A DNA stretch of 64,000 bases from Acidobacteriaceae bacterium (GTDB lineage: Bacteria; Acidobacteriota; Terriglobia; Terriglobales; Acidobacteriaceae), in assembly GCA_003134995.1 (NCBI GenBank), contig PLDC01000029.1:124001-188000 (forward strand), given 5' to 3'. Made by a program: the position numbers and the translations under genes. The notes under the pieces are model-generated. The model had not been told where the DNA came from. It saw nothing but the letters and a program-made list of their open reading frames with translations, and ran no database searches. Shown here piece by piece: positions 24,519 through 34,670 of this stretch (position 1 is the stretch's first letter; each line of letters starts with the position of its first letter).

Positions 24519-25262
24519 TCATGCATTCCTCGGGGCCAACCGCATCCTCCGACCGAGAACCTCCACAATCCTCCGATGCGTCTGCCCCGGACTCCCGCTG
24601 GCATCCACCGCCGCCACGCGCTGCGGCTCACGCGCCGCAATCGCCCGATAACCTTCGCGCACCCGCACAAAAAACGCCCGATTCTGCTGCTCAAACCGGT
24701 TTTCGTCAGGATGTTTCCCCGCGCTCTTGTTCGAACCTGAACCCGACTTTGAGAGACCCGCCTTTGAAAGATTCGCCCTGTGCGCCGCAGCTTGATTTCT
24801 TCTCCGCGCCCGCCCCAAACTCATCGCCGGATCCGATTCCAGCAGGATCGTCAAATCCGGCTGCAACCCTCCACACAACAAACGATGCAGCTCAATCACC
24901 ACGGCGCTGCCCAACTTGCGCCCGCTGCCTTGATAAGCCTCAGTCGAATCCGTGAAGCGATCGCAAAGCACTATCTGCCCACGCTCCAGCGCCGGCACGA
25001 TCACTTCCTCAATATGCTGCGCTCGCGACGCGAACATCAAAGCCATCTCCGCCAGCGGGGCAAGACCTTCCGTCGACGAGTCGAGCAACACGCGCCGAAT
25101 CTTCTCGCCTGTAGGCGTCCCTCCGGGCTCTCGCGTCTCCACGACCTTATGCCCAGCCGCCCGTAGCACCGCCGCCAGCTTCCGCATTTGCGTGCTCTTG
25201 CCGGTGCCGTCCAACCCTTCAAACGTAATAAATTTTCCGCGCCGCCCCATCTTGGGGATCAT
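24519..25262 (-). CDS. tmk: Thymidylate kinase
   Basis: 247 aa. FITFEGLDGTGKSTQ (P-loop), TREPGGTPTGEKIR and LCDRFTDSTEAYQGSGRKLG are diagnostic. It phosphorylates dTMP to dTDP. An unusual Ser/Lys/Gly-rich insertion (about 180-205, NLSKAGLSKSGSGSNKSAG) sits in the LID region, making it about 35 residues longer than usual. The start is ATG 25262 or ATG 25250 (MGRRGKF). Confidence 0.95.
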   Translation of the reverse strand: MIPKMGRRGKFITFEGLDGTGKSTQMRKLAAVLRAAGHKVVETREPGGTPTGEKIRRVLLDSSTEGLAPLAEMALMFASRAQHIEEVIVPALERGQIVLCDRFTDSTEAYQGSGRKLGSAVVIELHRLLCGGLQPDLTILLESDPAMSLGRARRRNQAAAHRANLSKAGLSKSGSGSNKSAGKHPDENRFEQQNRAFFVRVREGYRAIAAREPQRVAAVDASGSPGQTHRRIVEVLGRRMRLAPRNA

Positions 25263-25339
25263 ACCAGCCCATCACTGCATAGACCGTCACGGTCAAAAAC
25301 TCGCTAGAACGCTTCTCGCAGCTTTGCATCTAAGACGGC

Positions 25340-26227
25340 GTGACATGGACAGGACTAAAGCGCGCTCTTAAGTCCACTTATGACGATATAGTGGAGAATC
25401 GAACGCTTCAAATGGCGGCGGCACTTTCCTATTACCTTGTTTTGTCAGTATTCCCCGCGCTGATTCTATTTTTTGCGGCCGTTGCATCGCTTCCATTCCC
25501 CAGCCTGTACACACGCATTTTCGCGCTGGTATTTACCCTGATTCCTGCTCAAACAGCACCCATGGTGCAAGCTGTGTTGCTTGACGTCCTAAGCACGAAT
25601 CACCACATATGGCTTTCGGTGGGTACGCTCGGGACGCTCTGGATCGCTTCCAGCGCCTTTGATGGAATGATCGAAGCGCTTGACGTTGCCTATGACGTGA
25701 AAGATCCTCGTCCTTTCTGGAAGACGCGGCTTCTCGCTCTCGGATTGGCGGCCACTACCGGGTGCCTGCTGCTCATGGGGCTGATAGTCATGATTTTAGG
25801 GCCGCGTTTCGGCGAATGGCTCGCTGCCCGAATGCCGCTTTCTCCGCACTTCGTGTTGCTATGGCCGGTATTTCATTGGGTGACGGCCATCGCTGTCGCC
25901 TTGCTGGCAACGGAGTTGATCTATTTTCTCGCGCCGAACATCAAACAGCGTTTCATGGCGACATTGCCAGGAGCAGTTCTCTCTGTTGTTTGCTGGATTG
26001 GCTTATCCTACTTATTGGGTTTTTACTTTCGCCACATCGCGAATTTCAGCGGTACCTACGGGACACTTGGGGGCTTCATCGCATTCATGACGTGGTTTTA
26101 CTGGAATTCATTCGCGTTGCTTGTAGGCGCCGAACTCAATGCGGAACTGGCAAGAGAAAGTGTGAAGGGATCCCTGCAACAGAGGGGAGAACCGCCGCCG
26201 CCCGACGATGACAAAGCGGCTGCGTGA
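25340..26227 (+). CDS. YihY/BrkB family membrane protein
   Basis: 295 aa, GTG start. It has about six membrane helices with the family blocks MAAALSYYLVLSVFPALILF, TLWIASSAFDGMIEALDVAYD, RPFWKTRLLALGLA, YFLAPN and GTYGTLGGFIAFMTWFYWNSFALLVGAELNAEL. The family (once called RNase BN) is an inner-membrane protein of uncertain, possibly transport, function. The acidic Pro-rich tail is cytosolic. Confidence 0.93.
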   Translation: MTWTGLKRALKSTYDDIVENRTLQMAAALSYYLVLSVFPALILFFAAVASLPFPSLYTRIFALVFTLIPAQTAPMVQAVLLDVLSTNHHIWLSVGTLGTLWIASSAFDGMIEALDVAYDVKDPRPFWKTRLLALGLAATTGCLLLMGLIVMILGPRFGEWLAARMPLSPHFVLLWPVFHWVTAIAVALLATELIYFLAPNIKQRFMATLPGAVLSVVCWIGLSYLLGFYFRHIANFSGTYGTLGGFIAFMTWFYWNSFALLVGAELNAELARESVKGSLQQRGEPPPPDDDKAAA

Positions 26228-26327
26228 ATCGCCGTCGCTGAGGTTCATTCCAACTCTTATTTCGTTTCAAATCTTGCTCTTTTCAAATCTTTGATTCAGG
26301 TCTTTGATTCCGTTCGCGTCGTCGAGT

Positions 26328-29300
26328 TCAGAACTTTGTGTGGAAGCGGCCATCCACCGAAACTCCTCCCACTTGATCGCGGGCGACGCTGACTGACCAA
26401 CGTTTGTTGATTTGGTAGTCGCCCTGGACGATCTCTTCGCCAGGTTGCGAGAGGTCGGTAGAAAAGGTGAACAGAAAGTTCCTGGTCACGCGTTGCTGCA
26501 CCGCTACGCGAGTGGACGCATTCTGATTACTCCCGCCGAACGATGGATCGATCTGTAGGCTGGAAATCCCCGCCAGCTTTTGCAGGCTGCCGCTGACTTG
26601 GCTGACGGCTTGAGAGGCGATCATCGAATCGGTGCTCTGACTCGATGCGGCTAATTCAGAACTGGTCTTGCCGCGGGCAATCAGATTGATGACGTCGGCC
26701 GTGGCGAGCGGAGGATCCGACGAATAAGACGTGGTCAGCGTGTCGAATGGACCGCGCAGATTCAGCGTCAAATTATATTGCTCGACGGTGGTCGTCACCG
26801 AAACATCAAGAATGGGCTTGGTTTCGTTCGGATCTGCCATGGTAATGATGCCGCGCTGCAACTGGTAACGAACATTGCGATAAAACAGTTCTCCCGCGGT
26901 CAGATCGGTCCTGCCTGTAACTACTGGATTCGCCGCAGTGCCGGTCACATGCAGCGCGGCGCTTCCTTCTAGGCTGATCTGCGAACTGGTTGCGCTGAGA
27001 TTTTCTTTCGACTGAAGTGCAACTTGCAAGTTGATGGTGTCGGCGAAGCCGGGAACTGCGGGAGTGGCCGCGTTACTGCTGAACTGATCGCCAAATGTGG
27101 AGAGATCGAATTCCGGGGTGAAAGACAGCGCACTCACTAGCACGCGGCCCTGCAACGTGGATGCGTTCATCGTCCCCGCCCAGTCAAGATTTCCCTCCAG
27201 AACAGATCGCAGACCGTTGGGATAACGCAGGCGAACCGAGTTTGCCGTGAACGCGATGTTGAATTGCTGTGTGGGTCGATAAGTGATCGAGCCGCCAACC
27301 GAAATCTGTCCGCCGCCGACTTGGCCTGTCAGAGTGGAAATCTGAACGTGCTCGTTGTCCAGATTCAGAGTGCCGTTCAACTTGTCGATGCCGAGCGGGG
27401 CGGCGTCCGTTGCGAGCGCGATGTCTTGCAGGCGCACCTGGCCGGCAATCTGTGGGCTCGCCGCAGATCCACTGGCGTGAACGTCGAGCGCAATGGTTCC
27501 TGAGCTTCGCAAGTCGGGGGCAAAGATCTTGAAGGTGTGAGCGTCGATCGACCCTTGAGCGGTGAGGGTGGGCGCGCTCTTGCCATCGATTGGGATGGTG
27601 CCCTGCACGCGAAGCGAAGTGCCAGTCCCGCGAATCTCGGCAGGCTGAAGCGTAATTATAGAGTGGGAATAATCCGCACGAATCGGGCTTGCAGCGCCGA
27701 TCTGCAGCGATTGGTAGCTGGCGGTCAGCGTCGGGATGACGATGTGCGCCTCCAACTGATTCTTGTCTTTCAATGGCCCCTTCAGAGTGGCATGGAATTC
27801 CGTTTGGCCAGAAAATCCCACGGGGACGCTATTCGAGAAGGTTGCGAGCAAAACTTCCAGCGGAAGCGCGCTGGTGTCGATTGATGCATTTGCCTCATAA
27901 TCACCAGATAGCGCAACGTGGCCGCGCGCATGAACCGATGCTTGAGCAACCTGCGAATCGATTGAAAGATCAGCCTGTTTGTTCGCTACTTGAATATCAG
28001 CTTTGACCCCGACAATCGACTTCTGTTGAACCTGCAGCTTGGGCAGCTGAATGCTAGCTGTGAGTTGGGGATCATCAAAAGTGCCCTGCCCGTTTGCGGA
28101 GAGGGTAACGGTTCCTTGTATCCCCAAATTCTTTTGCTGCACCGCCCTCAACTTTTGGAGAACGATTGCTGGGGCGCTGAAGCGTGCCGTGTACGCTTTT
28201 TTCGCCGGTGCATAGCTAACGTCGGCGTCTAAAGAACCTGCGTCAGCACTGATATGAAAGTCAGAAACGATCGAACCCTTGTCGCCGTGAAAGGACAGCG
28301 TGAGCGCCTTAAGCGGCTCGTCATAAGCGCGCGCGTTCGAAATATCGAGCGAACCCGACCCGCTAGGATTGTCCTGGGATCCGTGCAACGTCAGCTTCGC
28401 GGATAATTCTCCGCTGACGGGATATTGCACATTCGCCAGATGCTGGAGGTCAGCAACCTGCATTTGCTTTACGGACAAATGCGCCTCGATAGGACTTGAA
28501 GAGAGATACGACCAGTTGCGCAGTCCCACCGTCGCATCGAAAGAAGCCTGTCCGCGATGTACATTCGTCAGAGTCCCGTTCGATACGGCGATTCGCGAGG
28601 AATCAGCCTGCAGTGAAAAGTCAGCGCTCTTCCAATCGCTGCCCTGCACTTGAAGATTCCGCGCGCTCAGCCGCGCTGAAATCTGCGGCTGCTGCATCGA
28701 CCCTTGCACCGTGGCATTCAGGTTCGCGGAGCCCGCAATCAAGGGCAATCCCGGCATCGGATGAATGGCCGAGATTAGATCGACAAGTTGATGGAGGTCG
28801 CTGCTATTGGCCTGAAGGTCGAGTCGAGAATGTTTACTGACTTGGCCTTCGGCTGTAAGGCTGGCGGAAGGAATGTGAAGAGAGGTTTGATGGACTGTCA
28901 GCGTGTCTGTCGGACCGTCGTAGGTCGCATGAATTGCGCCATCGAGTGGGAAAGTTCTCGCTGACGAATTGGCATTTGTTCTTTGCGGGCTGCGCAATAC
29001 CAAGTCCACGCGGGCATGAGCGTTGGTTACGGCACCAGCCCAGGTGGCTTCGGTTGTGCCCTCGATCGTTCCTGCAAGGGCAACTGGGGCAAGCTCTGGA
29101 TTGTGCAACATGCGCTGCGCTGCACTCAGTGAGATGCCGCGCAGGTTGGCGCGCAAATGAGATGTGGGAGTGCCGTCAAGGTGATACACATCCAGACTTG
29201 CGATAATGCGGCCGCCAAGTGTCTCCGCTTCAATCCCACTTGCATGCACCGAGCTGTTGGCGATTCGATACTGCCCACGAAGGTGGCGAACCTCGAGCCG

Positions 29301-30254
29301 TCCATTCGAAATCGTGGCCGCCAAAACATCTGAGCCCAACTCTCCATCGATCTGAATGCTTCTGAGGAATGGTTGATCGCTTGCCTCTTGATAATGGAAC
29401 GTTCCCTTCGTTGCGATATCGCCTGATGGGTTGACAGCGGGCAACAACTCAGACACATCGTGCGAATGCACCAGAATGTCGTAATTTCCCTGCACTTGCG
29501 GCGCGCTGAAGTTGTTCAGTTCTGCGGTGAGCTTGATCGTCGAGGAAGCGACCGTAACGACGGCTGAATCAAGTTTGAAAGATGAAGGGGTGGCTGTGAA
29601 ATTCGCCTTGAAACTGTGAGACAAGGGCGCGTACTTGTCGTAACGGAGTCGGCCGCTGTCGTAGGAGATGGAACCGCGATAGCGCGTCGCCAGCGTCTCG
29701 AAACTGACGTCGGTCGTCAAATTGTAAAGGTCCGCATCCAGAGGAGTTTTTTTGTCGTTATAGTCAATCTCTCCGCGGCTCAGCCCAACATGCCCAACCG
29801 CGAGTTCGAAAACGCTGGTATGACTGCTGGAGTTCTGCGTCGGCGATTGCGGAATGTTGCTGTTGCCAGCGCGGTCGACCTGAAGATGCATTACGGGATG
29901 TTCGATCAGCAAATCGCTGAGGCTGATTTGCCGGTGAATGATTGATTTGATCTTCAGTCCGACCGTGAGCTTGTCTACCGCTAAGAGTGGGGGCGAGTCT
30001 GGCGACTCTGTGCCTCGAATGACTATGCCGTACAAATGTGCGGTCAGGGTTGATAGCTTGAAATCGAAGGCTCTGATCTGAGTACGGCCGCCGGTCGATT
30101 CGTCCGCTTGAGCGATGATCTTGCGCATCGCGAATTCCTGAAAGCCACTGCTTCTGAGATAGAAATATCCGGCCACAGCTCCGATGACGATCAGAGCAAT
30201 CATGCTTGCCAGAGTCCAGCCGACGATTTTTCTCCAGTGCTTGGTCCCGCTCAT
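26328..30254 (-). CDS. tamB: TamB-like translocation/assembly protein
   Basis: 1308 aa. One N-terminal signal anchor (LASMIALIVIGAVAGYFYL), then a very long beta-strand-rich AsmA/TamB body with repeated HVSLSG/DLxAxG-type strands. The DUF490/TamB C-terminal domain follows (AGELFYRNVRYQLQRGIITMADPNETKPILDVSVTTTVEQYNLTL to the end at GRFHTKF). It spans the periplasm and, with a TamA/BamA partner, moves lipids or autotransporters to the outer membrane. AGGAG 9 bp before ATG 30254. It lies 25 bp behind the BamA-like gene, so they form one operon. Confidence 0.92.
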   Translation of the reverse strand: MSGTKHWRKIVGWTLASMIALIVIGAVAGYFYLRSSGFQEFAMRKIIAQADESTGGRTQIRAFDFKLSTLTAHLYGIVIRGTESPDSPPLLAVDKLTVGLKIKSIIHRQISLSDLLIEHPVMHLQVDRAGNSNIPQSPTQNSSSHTSVFELAVGHVGLSRGEIDYNDKKTPLDADLYNLTTDVSFETLATRYRGSISYDSGRLRYDKYAPLSHSFKANFTATPSSFKLDSAVVTVASSTIKLTAELNNFSAPQVQGNYDILVHSHDVSELLPAVNPSGDIATKGTFHYQEASDQPFLRSIQIDGELGSDVLAATISNGRLEVRHLRGQYRIANSSVHASGIEAETLGGRIIASLDVYHLDGTPTSHLRANLRGISLSAAQRMLHNPELAPVALAGTIEGTTEATWAGAVTNAHARVDLVLRSPQRTNANSSARTFPLDGAIHATYDGPTDTLTVHQTSLHIPSASLTAEGQVSKHSRLDLQANSSDLHQLVDLISAIHPMPGLPLIAGSANLNATVQGSMQQPQISARLSARNLQVQGSDWKSADFSLQADSSRIAVSNGTLTNVHRGQASFDATVGLRNWSYLSSSPIEAHLSVKQMQVADLQHLANVQYPVSGELSAKLTLHGSQDNPSGSGSLDISNARAYDEPLKALTLSFHGDKGSIVSDFHISADAGSLDADVSYAPAKKAYTARFSAPAIVLQKLRAVQQKNLGIQGTVTLSANGQGTFDDPQLTASIQLPKLQVQQKSIVGVKADIQVANKQADLSIDSQVAQASVHARGHVALSGDYEANASIDTSALPLEVLLATFSNSVPVGFSGQTEFHATLKGPLKDKNQLEAHIVIPTLTASYQSLQIGAASPIRADYSHSIITLQPAEIRGTGTSLRVQGTIPIDGKSAPTLTAQGSIDAHTFKIFAPDLRSSGTIALDVHASGSAASPQIAGQVRLQDIALATDAAPLGIDKLNGTLNLDNEHVQISTLTGQVGGGQISVGGSITYRPTQQFNIAFTANSVRLRYPNGLRSVLEGNLDWAGTMNASTLQGRVLVSALSFTPEFDLSTFGDQFSSNAATPAVPGFADTINLQVALQSKENLSATSSQISLEGSAALHVTGTAANPVVTGRTDLTAGELFYRNVRYQLQRGIITMADPNETKPILDVSVTTTVEQYNLTLNLRGPFDTLTTSYSSDPPLATADVINLIARGKTSSELAASSQSTDSMIASQAVSQVSGSLQKLAGISSLQIDPSFGGSNQNASTRVAVQQRVTRNFLFTFSTDLSQPGEEIVQGDYQINKRWSVSVARDQVGGVSVDGRFHTKF

Positions 30255-30279
30255 TAAATTACTCCTAAAAAAGCTAGCT

Positions 30280-33219
30280 CTAAAAAGCCTGCCCCAGGGT
30301 GATGTAATACTGTGTGGCGTTGATTCCAGAAACCGGATTCAGGTTGCGGCCCACATCGATGCGAACTGGGCCAATAGGGGTTGAGTAGCGCAGGCCTAAG
30401 CCAACCGTGTTGCTGTAGTTGTTGACGAAGTTCGGCAAACTGATGGCGCTGTAAACGTTTCCGCCGTCGTAGAAGATCACGCCGCCGAGGACTTTGGTGA
30501 TCTTAAGTGGAAATCGAACTTCCGAATTCAGGATAAACAGTTCGCGCCCTCCCAAGGGAACAGTGACGTTCACACATCCAGTCTGCTGCGCGAGAACATC
30601 GCAGAAGGGAACGATGCGCTGTGGACCGGCTTGATCAATTGGAAACCCCCGAAGGGAAGAGCCGCCACCGGAAAAATATAGTTGACTCGTCGGAACAAAA
30701 CTGCCGTCGAATGATTTTGCCAAACCCAGCCGCATGCTGTTGGCAAAGACCACAGAATGAACTTGCTTGTAAATGGCGTACTGTCCGGTAAGCTTGGCAA
30801 AATTTGCACTGGAACCGAGATCCGTCGGCGTGATGCCCAGGTTCAGGGCGCCCAACGTGCCGCGGTGTGCATCCAGAGGCTTATCACGGGTGTCGCGCAG
30901 CAGCGCCCCAGAAACCGTGGACAAGTGAACGTTCAAATCCTGGGGCAAAACGAGTTCGGGCACGAGTAAATGCGATAACACGGTTTTGTTGAAGTCATAG
31001 CGAAACTGCAGGCGAGTATTGTTCTTGCGGTTCAGCAGCCGTTCAAGCTGGAAGGAAAGATCTCCCAAGCTGGCAGCAAAAAGCGGGTTCTCGCTGGTGC
31101 GTTCCAGCGAAAAACTGGAGAGCGAACTCCACTGCGAACCGATGAAATGAGGCTGCGCGTAGGTGGTCAGCAAGCGCTGGTCAAGCCGCGAAAGCACAAG
31201 CGAGGCGCTCCAGGTTTCCGCCAATCCTCTCATGTTGCGCCGGTTGAACACGACGGATCCGAGCGGGCTGGCAAAAGTGGACTGGCTGGGAGCGATTTGA
31301 TTGCTCCCGATTCCCACGACTGGTCCGCCGGGCACAGCGACGGTTCCGGAGGGAACGTTTCCACCGCGATGAGAAACCTCGAAGCCAAATCCGTAGACGA
31401 CTTCGTTGCGCTTGGCTTCATGGTTCTTCACCACAACCGATTCCTCAGTTTGATCGGTGATGGGTTTTACCGGCCCAACACTGGACCAGTCAAAAATATT
31501 AAGGTCATACAGACGGCTCTCCGCCTGCAGCAAGTCCCCTCGTTTGATTGGCGTTTCGCTTGGGAGCTTTGCCGCCTTCTGAATTAAAGACAGCCTGGTG
31601 TGCTGTTGACCGAGGTAAATCACATCTTTGACGCGAACCATCTGGTGCTCGGTAACGTTGTAGGTGACATCTACGCGGTGAGGGTCTTGCGCGCCACGCT
31701 TCACAGCTGCTTTTACTTCCGCGTTGAGATAGCCACGATTGAGGTAAGCCGCAGAAATCCGATTTCGATCGTCGGCCAGCTTTCGGGGCGAGAACGGCGC
31801 TCCGGAACGAAGTTCCAACCCCGCCGGTGCGGCCAATTGCTCGCGGGGGACGTTGTTGTTGCCAACGACTTCAACGTTCTGCACCAGCGTTTGAGCGCCC
31901 TCTTGAAAATTGAACACAACGCTGATCGTGGACTGTTGCTCTATGATCTGCGGCGTAACCTTGACCTCTTCATAACCACGATCGCGATACAGCGCCTCTA
32001 GGTTCTCCGCGCTAGTCTTCGCCAGTTTCTGACTCGCGCTCCCGTGAGACCACAAATGAGATTTCTTGACGACCACCGCGGCCAGAAGATCTCGCTCTGG
32101 AACGTGTTGATTTCCTTGAAAAGTAATGCGGTCGACTTTATGCTTCGTACCTTTGTCAATTTCGTAGACCAGCAGAATCTTTTCCGGCTGGTTTTCGTAT
32201 GTGGTCTTGACCTGCGCGTCGGTGTAGCCTTTTTTCTGGAAATAATCGATAAGGTTTTGCTCACCTTCCTGTACCAGATCGCGATCTATGGTTCCTTCGG
32301 AATAGATGGGGATCAATTTGTTAATCTGGCGTTCCGACAAAAATCTGAACGTTGAGAGCCGGGCTCCAGTTACTCGCACGATGACGAGCGGTCCCACTTC
32401 CACTTTGAAGGAAACGTCTACGCGATTCGTCTCGGAATTGTATTGCGGCGGATTTTCCTGAACGCTGCTGGCCAGCCGGTGCTGCTGTGCTAAGGTCCGC
32501 TTGATTAATGATGTTGCGGCCTTGATGCGTTCTGGAGTGTAGGCTTTCCCAGGTTTGAGCAGCGCTCCCGTCAGCCGGGCACGAAGAGTGCGCACGACAT
32601 GAAGCAGTTGTGAAGTCTCCGCCGCTTTCGTCCCCTGTAGGGCTATGGTGGCTATCTTCGCTTGCTTTCCGAGATTTACGGAAAACGTGAGACTCGCCAA
32701 CTGGTGGGCATCGTCGATCTCAGAACTGGAATGAACCGCGGCCTGGAAGTATCCGTTGCGCCGAACGAAATCGGCCAAGTTTTTCTCCGAGATCGAAACC
32801 CGGCTCTTGTCATAGGGATCTTCTTCGTGAAGATCGGCAACCTGGAGAAGCTGCGTATACGAGAATATTTTCGCAGCCCCCGGGAAATTCACTATGCCAA
32901 GGTAGTAGGCAGGTTCCAGCAGAAAGTTCAGCCGCAGGCCGGCCGAATCCGGGACAACATTTACTTGAACGCTCGGAAATTGCCCAGTGCGCTCAAGCGC
33001 GGCAATGCTTGCTTCTACCTTGGACTGTGAATAGGGCTCGCCAGCTTTCTGCTCGACCAAAGGCCTGAGAACATCCACGTCACGATGAGGATTACCAATA
33101 AGATCGATGGCGCTCACGGTTTGCCCCTCATAAACAGGCTGGGGCGTTTGCACGGCAAGCTGCGCAAATATCGCCACAGGAAATAGCAGTAAAAGCACCC
33201 CCGCAGATACACAGCTCAC
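30280..33219 (-). CDS. BamA/TamA-family outer-membrane protein
   Basis: 979 aa. Signal peptide ending IFAQ. Five or more POTRA repeats occupy about 30-600 (for example VDRITFQGNQHVPERDLLAAV, VEVVGNNNVPREQL and VKDVIYLGQQHTRLSLI). A C-terminal beta-barrel of the Omp85 family has GGGSSLRGFPIDQAGPQ (the RGF lid motif) and ends in GINATQYYITLGQAF with a terminal Phe. The start is GTG. As the partner of the TamB gene downstream it is more likely TamA-like than the essential BamA. Confidence 0.92.
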   Translation of the reverse strand: MSCVSAGVLLLLFPVAIFAQLAVQTPQPVYEGQTVSAIDLIGNPHRDVDVLRPLVEQKAGEPYSQSKVEASIAALERTGQFPSVQVNVVPDSAGLRLNFLLEPAYYLGIVNFPGAAKIFSYTQLLQVADLHEEDPYDKSRVSISEKNLADFVRRNGYFQAAVHSSSEIDDAHQLASLTFSVNLGKQAKIATIALQGTKAAETSQLLHVVRTLRARLTGALLKPGKAYTPERIKAATSLIKRTLAQQHRLASSVQENPPQYNSETNRVDVSFKVEVGPLVIVRVTGARLSTFRFLSERQINKLIPIYSEGTIDRDLVQEGEQNLIDYFQKKGYTDAQVKTTYENQPEKILLVYEIDKGTKHKVDRITFQGNQHVPERDLLAAVVVKKSHLWSHGSASQKLAKTSAENLEALYRDRGYEEVKVTPQIIEQQSTISVVFNFQEGAQTLVQNVEVVGNNNVPREQLAAPAGLELRSGAPFSPRKLADDRNRISAAYLNRGYLNAEVKAAVKRGAQDPHRVDVTYNVTEHQMVRVKDVIYLGQQHTRLSLIQKAAKLPSETPIKRGDLLQAESRLYDLNIFDWSSVGPVKPITDQTEESVVVKNHEAKRNEVVYGFGFEVSHRGGNVPSGTVAVPGGPVVGIGSNQIAPSQSTFASPLGSVVFNRRNMRGLAETWSASLVLSRLDQRLLTTYAQPHFIGSQWSSLSSFSLERTSENPLFAASLGDLSFQLERLLNRKNNTRLQFRYDFNKTVLSHLLVPELVLPQDLNVHLSTVSGALLRDTRDKPLDAHRGTLGALNLGITPTDLGSSANFAKLTGQYAIYKQVHSVVFANSMRLGLAKSFDGSFVPTSQLYFSGGGSSLRGFPIDQAGPQRIVPFCDVLAQQTGCVNVTVPLGGRELFILNSEVRFPLKITKVLGGVIFYDGGNVYSAISLPNFVNNYSNTVGLGLRYSTPIGPVRIDVGRNLNPVSGINATQYYITLGQAF

Positions 33220-33379
33220 ATGTTCACTTTCGATGCATAAAATGTCGTTGTCGGCAAAGATCAGATGCGCACGATGTGCTTCCCGGTTGTCAGGGAGCCA
33301 GCGGAATGGCCAGGGCGTCCTGAATTAGTCTCCCGCAGACAACGGCGGCCCAGTTCGCGAACGGCACGTGACCTCGAGG

Positions 33380-33616
33380 TCATACGTTCGAGTAAGAACC
33401 AGCGCCTTTCGCCGAGTTCTTCGAAATAAGTCGGCGAACGACGTGCCCTTTCCACATCCACAAGCCCGAAACGATCATTACAGGAAGGAAAACACACCGA
33501 GTTGCAGGTGCGTAGCCTGGAAGTTTTTCAAACGGACTATAGATATAACCGAGTATCGGAATTGCAACCACGATGTGAATCCAGCGAAGAATTGAACGTA
33601 TGGTTGAATCTTTCAT
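33380..33616 (-). CDS. Small membrane protein
   Basis: 78 aa with two hydrophobic helices (WIHIVVAIPILGYIY and CVFLPVMIVSGLWMW) and a basic tail. AAGGAG 9 bp before ATG 33616 supports it. It is last in the ArsR-VOC-SRPBCC operon, 41 bp behind the SRPBCC gene. Function unknown. The 160 bp between its stop and the BamA-like gene show nothing I recognise. Confidence 0.72.
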   Translation of the reverse strand: MKDSTIRSILRWIHIVVAIPILGYIYSPFEKLPGYAPATRCVFLPVMIVSGLWMWKGHVVRRLISKNSAKGAGSYSNV

Positions 33617-33657
33617 GACTGACTTCTCCTTAAATTTATCGGCGGTATCGCCTCAAT

Positions 33658-34227
33658 TCATGACTTTTCCGCCGCTTGAGGCGGACTGTTGGGCGTTTCG
33701 ATACCGAACTGCTTGGCGTACTCCGCGTTCAGCCGCTGCCAGCCGAACTTCATCGCTTCAGCCCCAACGATGCGGCCGAGGGGAGTTCCACTGAGAACGT
33801 GATCCAGCACATCGAAACAAATGTGCCAACCCGCCGCGCCCATTGCGATGAAGCGGCGACCGATGTTGGTCCAAAGCGTCAGACGCGTCCCGCCGCCCGA
33901 TGGTTTGAGTTCCCAACGCATCTCGTGGTCGCCCCAGTTGTACTCAAGCGAACTTGGAGCGTCGGCTCGCGTGACCGTCGCTTCGGTAACGTGTGGCGTA
34001 GGCGCTGCTACCGTCGTGAGCTTCACGGTGGTTCCGGCCACAGCCAGACTTCCATCCGCTTCAAAGGGAGCCCACTGGCGCAAGTGGTTTGGGTCTGTGA
34101 GCGCCTGCCAGACTTTTTCCGGCGGGTGGCGCAGTTCTCTTACGAGAACGAGCGTCCACTTCTCTCCATCCTTTTGGATCCGAGCCCCGCTGGCGGGACC
34201 CGGTGTGTAGAGTGCGCGATCAGTCAT
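33658..34227 (-). CDS. SRPBCC/AHSA1-type ligand-binding protein
   Basis: 189 aa. WTLVLVRELRHPPEKVWQALTDPNHLRQWAPFEADG opens an AHSA1 (START-like) fold, and TRLTLWTNIG ... GWHICFDVLDHVLSG closes it. Such proteins bind hydrophobic ligands. The combination ArsR regulator, VOC protein and AHSA1 protein in one operon is widespread, though the ligand is rarely known. Confidence 0.9.
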   Translation of the reverse strand: MTDRALYTPGPASGARIQKDGEKWTLVLVRELRHPPEKVWQALTDPNHLRQWAPFEADGSLAVAGTTVKLTTVAAPTPHVTEATVTRADAPSSLEYNWGDHEMRWELKPSGGGTRLTLWTNIGRRFIAMGAAGWHICFDVLDHVLSGTPLGRIVGAEAMKFGWQRLNAEYAKQFGIETPNSPPQAAEKS

Positions 34228-34262
34228 ACTTCTCTGTCTTCTTTCCCGACGAAGCGCCGTCC

Positions 34263-34655
34263 TTAATACTTTGCCAACTGTGTAAGCTGAATCAGGTTGC
34301 CGCAGGTGTCGTTCAACATCGCGATGGTCGCACCGGTCACATCAGTGGGCGGCATCGTGAACTCGCCGCCGGCGGCCTTAATCCGCTCATAGTCGGCCTT
34401 AATGTCATCGGTAAAGAAATTAGAAGCCGGTTGGTGCTGCTGGAAGATCGCCTGCTGGTATGCTTTGGCCGCGGGGTTGCTGTTCAGCGCCAGTTGCAAC
34501 TCCGTGCCTTCCGGTTCCTCGGGCGAGGCGACGGTCAGCCAGCGAAACGGACCCTGACTGAAATCGGCTTTCTTGGTAAAACCTAATATGTCTGTGTAGA
34601 AGCGCAAAGCCTTCGCTTGGTCGTCCACATATACGCTGGTCACTTTGATTTTCAT
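34263..34655 (-). CDS. VOC (glyoxalase/bleomycin-resistance) protein
   Basis: 130 aa, two beta-alpha-beta-beta-beta modules: VYVDDQAKALRFYTDILGFTKKADF and KADYERIKAAGGEFTMPPTDVTGATIAMLNDTCGNLIQL. This is a metal-site superfamily (dioxygenases, lyases, resistance proteins). AAGGAG before ATG 34655. Reaction not assignable. Confidence 0.9.
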   Translation of the reverse strand: MKIKVTSVYVDDQAKALRFYTDILGFTKKADFSQGPFRWLTVASPEEPEGTELQLALNSNPAAKAYQQAIFQQHQPASNFFTDDIKADYERIKAAGGEFTMPPTDVTGATIAMLNDTCGNLIQLTQLAKY

Positions 34656-34670
34656 TTCGTTTCTCCTTTT

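Noticed and set aside
25340..26227. YihY protein as ribonuclease BN
   Set aside because: The family was once labelled RNase BN by error. The protein is plainly an integral membrane protein without nuclease motifs.
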